A DNA stretch of 64,000 nucleotides from Paenibacillus xylanilyticus (GCF_013359935.1 NZ_JABMCB010000190.1:496001-560000); one strand, 5' to 3'; positions 36,102 to 45,962 are shown, counted from the stretch's first letter. A program made the numbers and translations. Notes: generated by a model not told the origin, from the letters alone.

Positions 36102-36863
36102 ATGAAACTTACAGGCAATACTATACTCATTACAGGTGGAAGTTCTGGAATCGGATTGGCTTTTGCAGAGCGATTTATCAAAGCTGGAAATACAGTCATT
36201 GTTACGGGACGACGAGAGCAGGTACTTCAGCAGGCCCAAGAAAAACTCCCTGCACTTATCACGCGCGTAAATGATGTGAATATGGAATCCGACCGGATCG
36301 CATTGTTCGATTGGGTAACAGCTAACTATCCAGAGGTCAATGTGTTAGTGAATAATGCCGGTATTCAACAACGCTTTAATGTACTCAAAACGGATGCGAA
36401 GCATCAATGGGACTACTTCAGCAAAGAAATTACGACGAACATTGAAGCTCCTTTCCATTTATCCATGTTGTTTGCTCCCTACTTGGCAAAAAAAGATGAA
36501 GCAACGATCATTAACGTTACTTCCGGGCTCGCTTTTACACCGTTTGCAATTGCTCCAATTTATTCGGCAACCAAAGCAGCCCTCCATTCGTTTACAATCA
36601 GCCTGAGGCACCAGCTTTCAGATACATCTGTAGAGGTAATTGAAGTTGCTCCTCCAGCAGTAAGTACCGATTTAGGCGGAGCAGGACTGCATACACATGG
36701 AGAACCATTGGATGCTTTTGCAGATGGAATTTTCAAGGGATTGGAAGAGGGTAAACAGGAGATCGGATATGGCACTTCTGTCGCTCGGTTCCGCATGTCA
36801 CGAGATGAAGTGGACCAGTACGTAGAAAATATGTATAACGCAACGAAAGACTCTATCGAATAA
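36102..36863 (+). CDS. SDR family oxidoreductase (DltE-like)
   Basis: This 253-residue short-chain dehydrogenase has ITGGSSGIG at 10-18, NNAG in VLVNNAGIQQ, and a YSATK catalytic pair in IAPIYSATKAALHS. The extended C-terminal part (HGEPLDAFADGIFKGLEEGKQEIGYG in two blocks) is typical of DltE/YdfG-like members. ATG 36102 is used because AGGAGAGA stands eight bases upstream and the TGGSSGIG motif follows at the normal distance; it starts one base after the merR stop. It is probably induced by the ligand of the MerR protein. Substrate unknown. Confidence 0.85.
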   Translation: MKLTGNTILITGGSSGIGLAFAERFIKAGNTVIVTGRREQVLQQAQEKLPALITRVNDVNMESDRIALFDWVTANYPEVNVLVNNAGIQQRFNVLKTDAKHQWDYFSKEITTNIEAPFHLSMLFAPYLAKKDEATIINVTSGLAFTPFAIAPIYSATKAALHSFTISLRHQLSDTSVEVIEVAPPAVSTDLGGAGLHTHGEPLDAFADGIFKGLEEGKQEIGYGTSVARFRMSRDEVDQYVENMYNATKDSIE

Positions 36864-36898
36864 CTTGCTTCTGGAGTAAAGCACTGCGTTTAATAGTG

Positions 36899-36927
36899 AA
36901 AACTCGCCAGTGTAATAGGCGAGTTTT
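36899..36927 (+). terminator. terminator of the merR-SDR operon
   Basis: AAAACTCGCC pairs with GGCGAGTTTT around a 9-base loop and is followed by CTTTCCTTTT. Confidence 0.85.
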
Positions 36928-36986
36928 CTTTCCTTTTAATAATGGTTTCCTTACATTAATTTGTTTTTGTTCCTCAGCAGTATATT

Positions 36987-38321
36987 TCAAAATTCGCCCT
37001 TGTCGAAATAATCATCTGGCAAATGCAATTCTCGCAAACAATGGATGAACTTCTCTCTGAAATTCGGATTGTTTTTATACTCCGGCCATATGGCCTTATA
37101 GTAAGGCAGCAACTTCTCATGCGGAATAAGACCCCAGTATAGAATTAAATTATTCAAAACCTGTTGGTCGCCTCCCAACATCATCTGTTCAATGATCTGC
37201 CAGCTTCCGATCTTGTTCTTGCAACTGCGTGCGGCATAGATGGCAGTAGTTTGCATACTCGAGTCGGCGTGACACAAGAAGGGTGCAAAGTTGTGGAGAG
37301 TAACCTCATCGCAATCTTCCAAGAGATATCCTGCATAACGAAGGGTTTCCCTGTCACTAATCCTGTCAATCCTTTGCAAAATCGCTGGATAAAACTCTTT
37401 TAAATCTGCCGTTTTACGGTGAGCGTTCAGAATCTTTAAAGCATCCGAAAAATCCTCATGCCCTTCCGATTGCAATACTCCCAAAAGATATTCCGCACCC
37501 GTATCAAAAGAAGTTTTGCAAATGAGCTGAATTGCTGTATTGCGATGTTTTACGCTTTGCTCCGCCACATTTTTCAAGAAACCAAGGGTTTCTTCAGAGA
37601 CTTTTTTAAATTTAAACATTCCATCCAGTGCTTTGGTTTGAATCTCTTCGTTCGGAGCACTCTGATACATCTGGATTAAAACGTCCTCATTCCCCGGCAT
37701 TAAAATGCCAAACCACGAGCCCTCATAATCCAAAATAATCTCATCCAGCCAGCGCTCATACCAGTCCAGAAAGCTGTCTTCATAAACAAAGAAAAAAGGA
37801 TGATCTGGATGGAAATCAGAGGTGTACACAATCCTCCCCCTGTATTTCCCCTCAAGCACGAGATACATATCGTATTCGCAGCCTTGGGTACCTATGCACA
37901 ACATGCCGCCTAGCACTTTATTACGGGCTTCATCATATTCTTCATCGGAAATATCCTCATCCTTGGTCAGAGGCTCAATCAGATGGTTCCACTCCTCTTT
38001 GGCCATCCCGGGATGCAGAATAGATTTCGCAAGGAGCACCTCTCGCTCGGTATAGGTAGTGGCCTTTTCAAGCGAATAAACTCCATAATAAGGTCCAGCG
38101 CCGCCATTGCCAACTTCCATCAAAAACTGCGCAAAAGAATCAGGTAGCGTTACCTGATTAAGACTTTCCCAGTCCGCCAGCTCTTTTGCTTTGAGCTTCT
38201 CTCTAACCCTATATTGATGGGAGGATGCTCCAAACAAGGAGAAATCCGCGTCTTTATGCATAGCTTGATTTAGCTTGCTTTTTATTCGATCCAGTTGTGT
38301 TTCCATTACCTCAGACCCCAT
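36987..38321 (-). CDS. SMI1/KNR4 (SUKH-1) protein with helical C-terminal repeats
   Basis: The 444-residue protein has a SUKH-1 domain in its first half (about 45-215; LPDSFAQFLMEVGNGGAG and YVYEDSFLDWYERWLDE are the hallmarks). The second half is built of HEAT-like helical pairs (about 220-430). I start it at ATG 38321 because AAGGAGAG stands upstream at the right distance; the in-frame ATG 12 codons earlier has no binding site. The combination suggests a scaffold or orphan immunity protein. No toxin is adjacent. Confidence 0.75.
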   Translation of the reverse strand: MGSEVMETQLDRIKSKLNQAMHKDADFSLFGASSHQYRVREKLKAKELADWESLNQVTLPDSFAQFLMEVGNGGAGPYYGVYSLEKATTYTEREVLLAKSILHPGMAKEEWNHLIEPLTKDEDISDEEYDEARNKVLGGMLCIGTQGCEYDMYLVLEGKYRGRIVYTSDFHPDHPFFFVYEDSFLDWYERWLDEIILDYEGSWFGILMPGNEDVLIQMYQSAPNEEIQTKALDGMFKFKKVSEETLGFLKNVAEQSVKHRNTAIQLICKTSFDTGAEYLLGVLQSEGHEDFSDALKILNAHRKTADLKEFYPAILQRIDRISDRETLRYAGYLLEDCDEVTLHNFAPFLCHADSSMQTTAIYAARSCKNKIGSWQIIEQMMLGGDQQVLNNLILYWGLIPHEKLLPYYKAIWPEYKNNPNFREKFIHCLRELHLPDDYFDKGEF

Positions 38322-38565
38322 ATTTGGACTCTCCTTCAATTGTAGCCTAGTTTCCATTTTTTGCTTCTCTAGTCATTTTAGCAGATGCGGGAAGCTGTCA
38401 CTAAAAATCTTGGGGTACCGTTTGATACAATTTCTGTAACAGCAAGTTTACGAATAAGGACCATCCCGCTAAAAAGACGACTCTTGAAACTCTTGAACGT
38501 CGTTCTACTCGGCGAGAGATGCAGGGCATTGTAAGGACAAGCATGTAAAGCCACAGCGTTTTGGG

Positions 38566-38599
38566 CAAAAAAAATCACGTCCTCCTAGGGGAGAACGCG
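38566..38599 (-). terminator. terminator of the adhesin-sortase operon
   Basis: On the minus strand CGTTCTCC pairs with GGAGGACG over a 4-base loop and is followed by a run of eight T, about 35 bp after the sortase stop. Confidence 0.75.
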
Positions 38600-38636
38600 A
38601 TATGAAGCTGACTGCTTTCGTGTTTCAGCATCGTCA

Positions 38637-39413
38637 TTAACGCTTTCGGGCGACCACCGCAAGCCTGCCGTTTTCGGTCGAGTACTCGCACGTGGACAGT
38701 ACAATAAGCTTGTCGCCATACTGGGCTGTTACACCCGTGTCATAAAGAGCGAGTTTCTTGATGTTCTGAACATACGAATCGAACTCGGCGGCTGTACTTA
38801 CATTCCCAATTTGATAATATTTAAAAACGTCGTCCGATTTGCGATAAACTTGTGATTGAATAACAGCAACAATCTCATACTCTTCCTTTTCGTAAAGCGT
38901 GCTGAATTGGAACGTAGCATGCTCTTTATAAAAGCTTTCGTTTTTGTACTTCATTAAATCTTTAAACATCCAGCCGCTTTTCATGTGATGTCCATGAATC
39001 AGCAAAATGTCCGAACTGTTGGCCCGGCTATGCTCGTCCAAAAAAGGGAGGCCGCCTTTGTTTTCATTTTTATCAAAGTCATGATTGAGATAGTACTCCG
39101 CATCCTGTGGGTTCTGCATGACCGGGTACTCAATGCGGGTGCCGTCAACCTTCAGCCAGCCGACGATGTCCGAATTCCTCTCGTAAAGATCCCGGAATTC
39201 GGGTAGCATGACCTGCTCATTCGCCTTATTGGACAAAAAGGAGGGGAATGCATCCCCTCCTCCTTTGTCTGACCCTTCCTCCCAAACTTTTGTCAGTTCT
39301 TCGATCTTCTGCTGCTCAGCATAATCCCGCAGGAGAGTTCTCCCAACACTGAAGAGAGAAAATACCAAAACAAGGGAGGAAACGGCGATAAGAATTTTTC
39401 TGGTTTTGCTCAT
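38637..39413 (-). CDS. srtB: class B sortase
   Basis: The 258-residue protein has an N-terminal signal anchor (about 6-26) and a class B sortase domain. The catalytic His is in LLIHGHHMKSGWMF, the Cys in VLSTCEYS and the Arg in GRLAVVARK at the end. The class B hallmark helix (MFKDLMKYKNESFYKEH) is present. Sortases cut a C-terminal motif and attach the protein to the peptidoglycan cross-bridge. It starts 19 bp after the giant adhesin, whose sorting signal VPQTGD is its probable substrate; classical SrtB motifs are NPQTN-like, so the specificity looks unusual. Confidence 0.85.
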   Translation of the reverse strand: MSKTRKILIAVSSLVLVFSLFSVGRTLLRDYAEQQKIEELTKVWEEGSDKGGGDAFPSFLSNKANEQVMLPEFRDLYERNSDIVGWLKVDGTRIEYPVMQNPQDAEYYLNHDFDKNENKGGLPFLDEHSRANSSDILLIHGHHMKSGWMFKDLMKYKNESFYKEHATFQFSTLYEKEEYEIVAVIQSQVYRKSDDVFKYYQIGNVSTAAEFDSYVQNIKKLALYDTGVTAQYGDKLIVLSTCEYSTENGRLAVVARKR

Positions 39414-39432
39414 TTTCTTACCGCCTTTCCGG

Positions 39433-42400
39433 TCATTGGATGTGCTTTTTCTTCTTGTTGCCGAGTAGACAGAATCCGATTGTCACCAAGGACATCAGTG
39501 CCAAAACCATATAGAAGAGTGGCGATACGCTGTTGTCTCCGGTTTGCGGAACATCGTCGAGCTCATTATCTCCATTACCCGCACCCTTATCGGCTAAGTC
39601 GCTGACATTACCAATTCCGTTGTCATTGTTATCAATCACGTTGTCGGTGTTGTTAGTCTCATTGTTGACGTTGCCAGGCTCGGAATTGTCAGGTTGGTCA
39701 GGTACAGGGCTGACAGGTCCTGGATTTACCGGCTCCGGTGCAGGACTGACAGGACCCGGATTCACCGGCTCTGGTGCAGGACTGACAGGACCCGGATTCA
39801 CCGGCTCTGGTGCAGGACTGACAGGACCCGGATTCACCGGCTCCGGTGCAGGGCTGACAGGTCCTGGATTCACCGGCTCTGGTGCAGGATTGACAGGACC
39901 CGGTACGCCACCGGTGTTTATAGGCTTCATTGGCACATCGTATTTTACAATGTCAAAATCGACAGAAATCGTATCGCTCCTGTGCGTTTCGTATCCATCC
40001 TTCGTTACGATTAAATAGTAATCCGCTTCAGGAAATACCATGTATGCATAGAGGCCATTTGCATCGCTATCCTGCTCAGGGCTCTCGTTGTCATGCGGTG
40101 GGAAATTCGGAACTGAAGGAAGTGTTACTTTCGTATCCGGAATGCGGCCGTTATCTCTGTTCCGCTGCGTATCCGCATAATACAGTGTAACTTTGGCTCC
40201 ATCAATTTTCTTCCCAGTGCTGGCATCTCCAGTCGTTTCATCATAAACCGTACCGTAAGGGTCAACCAATGCCTCGGAGATATTCAGCTCCCCGTCAGCT
40301 TTCACGTTCAGTTCTGTTACTTTGAAGAGCAATTCCTCACCGGTCTCAGCTTTATAGCGAACTTCCATTGTGTACTTCTGCTCGCTTAGCCCCTCCACGG
40401 AGAAAGTGCCGTTCGAAGCCATCGGGAACGCCTTGGGATGGCCGTTCTCCTCAACATACTTGCCGTCCTTATCCTTCAAGTAGATGTGCATCTGGCTGGT
40501 GAATGACTCGTTGAACAGTTCTGTTGTTCCATCCAGCTGCTTGAACAGAACGATCCCTACCGCTGTAATGTCCGCCGGAACCGTCTCGTCTTTCACGCTG
40601 CTATCCACATTTGCTTTTTGCGTGAACTCGACAGGGACATCCTTCCCGCCTACCTGATACCACTTTGTATATGTGATTGTGTAGTCCGTATCCGCTGTGG
40701 CTGGGATTGCATATTCACCCTTCTCATTTGTTTCCGTTTGAAGCTCCTTGCCGGTCTTCAGGTCGGTTATCGTAATGGGTGCATTTGGAATAACTTCTCC
40801 TGTGTTGTTGTTACGCAGAACACCTTCCAGATATGGGCGAGTATTGACGAAATGCGCTTCGGCCGCTTTTTTCTCTGGAATGGTGCCTGTGTGGACGAAA
40901 CTTTCAGGATCGGTCATATAGCCGTCTTCCGAATAATCATCCTGGATCACCGTGTACTCGAGATACGTTGGGAGTCCTTGCACAACCAGCGTCTGGCCGT
41001 CTGTAAGCTCAAAGGTCTCTCCGTTTTGGATTGTGCCGTTGCTTCCGTCTGACTTCTCATAGACGTAAGATTCGCTTGCGCCCTCTCCTGTGAAGTTGAG
41101 GGTGTACTTGAACGATTTCTTTTTATCGTCGTCTTTGCCTTTAACTGTATTGCTGATGAACAGGCCGCCCTTCAAAACCCGAATGTTCGTGAAAGGGGCA
41201 ATTTCATCCTTGCTCTCCATGATTCCGGTATAATACCGTTCCTCAGGGTTGGTCATGTAGTCATCGGCTGTGTACTCCTTCTGGGTAACCGTGTATTTCA
41301 GATCCTTAGGCAGACCCAAAATATCCAGTGTCTCTCCATCCTTGAGTGTGAAGGATTCGCCAGACTTGATCGTACCTTTGCTGCCGTCCGACTTCTCGTA
41401 AGAGTAGCTTCCATCCTTGCCTGTATCCTCAAAGATGACAGTATACTCGAATTCCTTCGTCTTGTCGCCACCGTTACCCATAACCCTATTGCTGACGGTC
41501 AGCTTGTTTACGTTACGCTCATTGACGAAGTCCGCCTTGTGATCGCCTTTATTCACGATTGTGTCAGTCAGCTCTCTCGTCTCCGGCGTGGTCGTGTAAC
41601 CGTCAACGGTCGTATAATCGGCCTCAGTCACGGTATAGACCAGATCCGCAGGCAATGCAGGCAGCGTCACTGATTCGCCGTCCTTGAGGGTAATCTTGCC
41701 ACCGCTTTTGATTGTGCCAAACGTATCATCCGACTTCTTATAGGTATACTCTCCGTCCTTACCTTCGCCGGTGAAAGTCACGGTGTATTCAAAATCCTTG
41801 GAAGAATCGCTGCCGTTTCCTTCCACCTTATTGGTAATGGTCAGCTTTCCTTGCGCCGGCGTAGGTACGACCAGCGGATTTTCAGAGGTTACTTTCACGC
41901 CATCTACCCAGATGGGCTTTCCAGGCGTATTGCCTACATAAACCTGATAAATTCTTGTAGTCGGCAACCATGTCGTTGTGTCGATATACGTTTCCTTCAA
42001 CTCATAATACCCTGGATCGGGGAATAACAGATTGAGTTTCCCTTCGCTGTCGGTTGTTCCTTTCGCAACTTGAGTCCCGCCGTCTTTTTTATAGAGTGTA
42101 AACTCCACACCTTTTAGCGGATTGTTGTCGGGATCCACCTTCCTCAGAGGCAGAAGGGCATTGGAGCTTGAACTTCCGGCAACGTCTGAATTGTCCAGCG
42201 TGCTTTCACTTCTGGCACTGACTGTTTTCAGCTTGTCATCGCCCATCAGCTTTACTTCGTTGCCCATTTTGTCGCCAGCTTTTGCTTTGGAAGGGTCAAC
42301 CTCCGTTTGGTAGACAAACTGGTAAAACTGATTAGGGTCATCCATTTTAAATGTTAGCACCGTCGTGCCGTCCGCACCTGGGACAGCTTCTACCTGAACT

Positions 42401-45400
42401 TCACTATTCGGGTTGCTGAGATCCAGCGCTTCTCCCTCTCGTTCCAGTGCTCCGCTGGCAGATAGCTTAGCCCGATAGACGGCCATACTTGGTGCTGTTA
42501 GCACAAGCTGCCCATTTTCTTCATAGCGCAGATCCATACCTGCACCTATGGTATCCTGCAAATATACACCCTGTGTCATGTTGAATGGAGGGGTATAGTT
42601 TACTGTCCATTCGAGTACTCCTGGAACTGGCTTCGTTACTGACTTGCTAAGGGTTTGAACTGGTACAATAACTTTGCGCTGTTCAGTGAGAACCTTTTCC
42701 ACACCACCCCATGTCATATGGAGATCGGCTTTGTTATACAGTACCTGCTTGTCTATGCCGCTTGTGGTGTATTCATCCAAATACTTCTGCAGGGCAGCGT
42801 TGGAAGGTCTCGCCTTCACCAGAATGATGTATGGACTCTCCAACTTCGAGAAAGTGAACGTCCCCTCGTTTCCTTGATGTGAAAAACTGACTACATGAGC
42901 ACTGGTACCTGGTTCAATACGTGTTCTGGCATCATTTCGGACACCATACTCTGTACCTGATCCATTGTCCGAAAGTCCTTTCCAAAGCTCAAAGTCCTCA
43001 TCTTCAGAAAACGGAACGAATTCCCAGCCTTCGGGCAGTGTGTCCACCAGCTTGATATTGCTAATGACTCGATTACCGCCATCTTTGGCCATTACTTCCG
43101 TGTTATATCCGGGCATGTTTACCCCTAAACGGAATGTGACCGTCTTGGTTGTCCTGTCATAGGCGGAAATGGTCCATGCTTCATTGTTATCGTTTCTAAT
43201 GTAGTTGCTAACATTATTTGGGCTCACATTTTCAAGTGTACCATCTGCCTTCAATGGCTTCGAGGCAAAGAGCATATCCTTGTTCAGCATGCGCAGGTGA
43301 AGATTAACAGCGTTTTCCGCCATTTTTACGGTATCACCATCTAACAGCAGAGCCCGATTCCGAATCGTTTTTCCGGAATCGATATTTTGCCTGAAGAGGA
43401 TATCCGGGTTGGTCTCCAGTGTACGGAAGCTGAAAGATGCAGCCTTATCCGTATACCCAGTCACCTTGATTAAATCTGCCACCACTTTACCGTCTACGGT
43501 TAAAGGAATAGCTTTTGTCGTAAGTCCGGTTGCTGTGGTCTTCAAAGTCCCCTCATGATACTGCTTCCACAGCTGGTACGAGTTAACATTGGCCTTGATT
43601 TTTGCAATGGTTTCCTTGCTCACTTCGCCGGTTGCATCCACCGCGTTGTCCAAGACGTTTAAATCTCCGCCATGTACCAGCACATCGTATACGGCTGCAT
43701 CAGGCAGGTTATACTGCGGTGTCAGATTCACGGTCCAGGTAACGCCACCCAGGCTGTAATCCTCGGTTGAAACGGCGCCTGTTTTGGTAAAAGTGTGCGC
43801 GCCGATGCTGACAATGGCCTCATCAGTCACTGCATTAGGCCTTGTACCGGTTATGACATCGTTGTTTTGTATGCCATTAAGTGTATCCAGACTCCAGTTG
43901 GCACGAGGATCTATTCTGAAGCTTGAACCGCTTGTTACCTTGCTCTTAATCACTAATTCTACTTTACCGTTGATATCCCCAAAGGAATACATACTGTTTG
44001 CATCTGGTATAATCGTCTGTACCTCAGATGCAGTGTTATCCTCCCACGCCTGCCATTCAGCTGATATAAAGTCCAGCCCAGCAGGTAATACATTTGTAAT
44101 AGTAAAGTCCTTTAACCCTTTTTTGTTATATTGGTTAACTGTGACCCTCCATGTAATGGTTTCATTCGGATGGTCATATGAGGCACTGGCTTGAATCCAG
44201 TCGGGAGCAAAAGAAATCTCCTGACTTGCCTGGACCAACATATTATTGTCCTGTCTCAGTTCCACTTTGCCATTCATATCCCGGTGACCGCGACCAAGAT
44301 TGCCTGGCGGATTCTTATACTCGTAATAATAAGCTTCCTTGGGAATCCATGTTTTATATTCAACCTTTGGATCCAGACCTGTCCCCTCTGGGAATAGGTA
44401 AGTCAGCGATCCGTCGGCCCCAATAACTGGAGTTGCGTCCTGCCCATTGACTTTGAACGAACCCTCCATATAGATGCCGCGGACGTTACCAAAACCCGTA
44501 TTATATGTGGAGGGATTGGTATAAAATATCTTCCCGTCCAGCGGCAATTGTACTGTTTTATCAAACTGATCGAATGCAGATACGGTTGACTCCCAGGTTA
44601 TTGCACCCTCTACCAATTGAGCTGGTTGAATTCCGCGGTAACCATACTGATCCCATCTAATCATTCCAGGCGAGCTTACAGTTATGCTATACGCTGCTGT
44701 AACATCCGGGTTTACTAATTCATACGCTCCCCCGAAAATTGTGATAGGCTTCGTATCACCGTAATTCATGCCTGTTATATCCGAATTGGCAGTGGTTTCG
44801 AAGCCAAAGGTAACCCCTCGTCCGACACCGTTAAAAAACCAATCATCACCATTAAACACAATTTTGATGCTATCCGGGGTGAAGTAGGCAGTACCGAGCT
44901 GCTTCACACCCGTATCGGTTGTTGCCATTAACGGCTTGGTAGCTGTCGGCAGCACCACTTCGTTGAAGTAGGCATCCCGTTTTAACTCGATTGAGTCGCC
45001 CTTCTGAATGTACTTGGTCGTGTCATTCTCATCTGGCGTGTTTGCATAATCCCCTTTTACCGGCACCTTGAGGCCCTCTGATTTGAGGGTAAATGCCTGT
45101 CTGCCTTGGATTGTACCGCCTGGAGCAATGTCAGTTCCCTGCGTCACCTTCAGCGGAAAGGTTGAATTAGCATCCATGAACACTGCCGTTTTTTCCGTCG
45201 GAACTGCCGCCATCACTATGGAATCGTTCGGCACATCGTACACTGCGTCAGTCACTGGTACCGGTTCATCTGTGCCCGGCAAATCAGTTTCGCTAATGAC
45301 CGCTGCCCCAGCATCGCTTGGCTCGCTATCCGCATATGCAGTGACAGAGAACGCCACCGTCTGTAAAACGAGCATCATTGCCAGGAAGCAAGAGAGTATT

Positions 45401-45429
45401 GCCTTACCCATGTTGCGTTTTCGTTTCAA
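39433..45429 (-). CDS. giant LPXTG-like cell-wall adhesin with Cna-B and DUF7601-type repeats
   Basis: The product of about 1998 residues has a signal peptide (after KRKRN, hydrophobic to VTAYA), then about 1050 residues of strand-rich SdrC/fibrinogen-binding-like and DUF11-like adhesive domains. A Cna-B (SpaA) domain lies at about 1086-1190 (LLPLRKVDPDNNPLKGVEFT), followed by three related 110-residue repeats (DNA 41860-40830; each has ITNKV-type start, YTVTFTGEGKDG and TLKDGES). Two carboxypeptidase-regulatory-like domains and a Pro-rich 12-residue repeat come next, then the sorting signal VPQTGD, a membrane helix and KKKKHIQ. The start is taken as TTG 45429 behind GGAGGAGAAAGG; the frame is open to 45462. 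It is anchored by the co-transcribed class B sortase. Confidence 0.85.
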   Translation of the reverse strand: MKRKRNMGKAILSCFLAMMLVLQTVAFSVTAYADSEPSDAGAAVISETDLPGTDEPVPVTDAVYDVPNDSIVMAAVPTEKTAVFMDANSTFPLKVTQGTDIAPGGTIQGRQAFTLKSEGLKVPVKGDYANTPDENDTTKYIQKGDSIELKRDAYFNEVVLPTATKPLMATTDTGVKQLGTAYFTPDSIKIVFNGDDWFFNGVGRGVTFGFETTANSDITGMNYGDTKPITIFGGAYELVNPDVTAAYSITVSSPGMIRWDQYGYRGIQPAQLVEGAITWESTVSAFDQFDKTVQLPLDGKIFYTNPSTYNTGFGNVRGIYMEGSFKVNGQDATPVIGADGSLTYLFPEGTGLDPKVEYKTWIPKEAYYYEYKNPPGNLGRGHRDMNGKVELRQDNNMLVQASQEISFAPDWIQASASYDHPNETITWRVTVNQYNKKGLKDFTITNVLPAGLDFISAEWQAWEDNTASEVQTIIPDANSMYSFGDINGKVELVIKSKVTSGSSFRIDPRANWSLDTLNGIQNNDVITGTRPNAVTDEAIVSIGAHTFTKTGAVSTEDYSLGGVTWTVNLTPQYNLPDAAVYDVLVHGGDLNVLDNAVDATGEVSKETIAKIKANVNSYQLWKQYHEGTLKTTATGLTTKAIPLTVDGKVVADLIKVTGYTDKAASFSFRTLETNPDILFRQNIDSGKTIRNRALLLDGDTVKMAENAVNLHLRMLNKDMLFASKPLKADGTLENVSPNNVSNYIRNDNNEAWTISAYDRTTKTVTFRLGVNMPGYNTEVMAKDGGNRVISNIKLVDTLPEGWEFVPFSEDEDFELWKGLSDNGSGTEYGVRNDARTRIEPGTSAHVVSFSHQGNEGTFTFSKLESPYIILVKARPSNAALQKYLDEYTTSGIDKQVLYNKADLHMTWGGVEKVLTEQRKVIVPVQTLSKSVTKPVPGVLEWTVNYTPPFNMTQGVYLQDTIGAGMDLRYEENGQLVLTAPSMAVYRAKLSASGALEREGEALDLSNPNSEVQVEAVPGADGTTVLTFKMDDPNQFYQFVYQTEVDPSKAKAGDKMGNEVKLMGDDKLKTVSARSESTLDNSDVAGSSSSNALLPLRKVDPDNNPLKGVEFTLYKKDGGTQVAKGTTDSEGKLNLLFPDPGYYELKETYIDTTTWLPTTRIYQVYVGNTPGKPIWVDGVKVTSENPLVVPTPAQGKLTITNKVEGNGSDSSKDFEYTVTFTGEGKDGEYTYKKSDDTFGTIKSGGKITLKDGESVTLPALPADLVYTVTEADYTTVDGYTTTPETRELTDTIVNKGDHKADFVNERNVNKLTVSNRVMGNGGDKTKEFEYTVIFEDTGKDGSYSYEKSDGSKGTIKSGESFTLKDGETLDILGLPKDLKYTVTQKEYTADDYMTNPEERYYTGIMESKDEIAPFTNIRVLKGGLFISNTVKGKDDDKKKSFKYTLNFTGEGASESYVYEKSDGSNGTIQNGETFELTDGQTLVVQGLPTYLEYTVIQDDYSEDGYMTDPESFVHTGTIPEKKAAEAHFVNTRPYLEGVLRNNNTGEVIPNAPITITDLKTGKELQTETNEKGEYAIPATADTDYTITYTKWYQVGGKDVPVEFTQKANVDSSVKDETVPADITAVGIVLFKQLDGTTELFNESFTSQMHIYLKDKDGKYVEENGHPKAFPMASNGTFSVEGLSEQKYTMEVRYKAETGEELLFKVTELNVKADGELNISEALVDPYGTVYDETTGDASTGKKIDGAKVTLYYADTQRNRDNGRIPDTKVTLPSVPNFPPHDNESPEQDSDANGLYAYMVFPEADYYLIVTKDGYETHRSDTISVDFDIVKYDVPMKPINTGGVPGPVNPAPEPVNPGPVSPAPEPVNPGPVSPAPEPVNPGPVSPAPEPVNPGPVSPAPEPVNPGPVSPVPDQPDNSEPGNVNNETNNTDNVIDNNDNGIGNVSDLADKGAGNGDNELDDVPQTGDNSVSPLFYMVLALMSLVTIGFCLLGNKKKKHIQ
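39709..39904. repeat. 36-bp coding tandem repeat in the adhesin wall spanner
   Basis: Five full units and a partial one of a 36-bp repeat encode the 12-residue unit PVNPGPVSPAPE. Units begin at 39709, 39745, 39781, 39817 and 39853, and differ only at a few third positions. The Pro-rich rod spans the cell wall; copy number should vary by slippage. Confidence 0.9.
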
Positions 45430-45865
45430 AATACCTTTCTCCTCCATTTCCAAAACTACCAAAATTCATTACCAGCAGCCTGATCGTCCCGATCACACTA
45501 ACCGAATGAATTTCTTCTATTTCCTTGATCCCAGTAGCCCTTTGCCTCATCGAAATCTTGCGGAGTCCCCTCCTTGTTCACCTCCTCCATAGATCGTTGG
45601 CTCGTAAAAAAAATACACTTCGGTCCGAGTTTCCACTCTTTCTTGTTTAGTTTAAAAAACGAGTCTCTACAAAATCTCAACAAACATGACTTGAATAATG
45701 ACATCGAACTATCCGAGGATCTGTTTTAATAGAAAAGTGATTTTTCCTTAATATATTAGGGGGGGATGATTGATGAAGAAAATTTATGGAGTGATGGTAT
45801 CCAGTGAAGTACAACCAGCCGTAGATTAGTTTTTAATCAATAAAGGAAATAAAAGCATAAAAAAA
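45430..45865. other. intergenic region upstream of the adhesin, with a possible 18-codon micro-ORF
   Basis: This region holds the adhesin promoter. At 45773-45829 on the plus strand is a short frame MKKIYGVMVSSEVQPAVD with an AGGGGGG-like ribosome binding site six to twelve bases upstream. An alternative 13-codon frame overlaps it from 45766. It resembles no known pheromone and could be chance. Nothing else is visible. Confidence 0.3.
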
Positions 45866-45962
45866 CACACCCTCGTTTGGGATATAGCTACTCTCCTAGA
45901 TAAACCCCTTCATAAATTGGAGGTTTATCAGTAGAAGAAAGCTATTTTCCAAAAAGGATGTG
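45866..45962 (-). terminator. 97-base nested hairpin, terminator of the nucleotidase gene
   Basis: The ends CACACCCT and AGGATGTG pair, then ATAGCT with AGCTAT, then GATAAACC with GGTTTATC around a 15-base loop, giving a long interrupted stem. On the minus strand it is followed by seven T. It could be an oversized terminator or a palindromic mobile repeat (MITE-like). Confidence 0.6.

Noticed and set aside
38378..38578. A 66-codon minus-strand frame after the SUKH gene
   Set aside because: It has no domain, its start lies in the T tract of the sortase terminator, and no binding site precedes it.
39709..39904. Regular 36-bp repeats suggesting a CRISPR array
   Set aside because: The units are directly adjacent with no spacers and encode a Pro-rich wall-spanning segment in frame with the adhesin.
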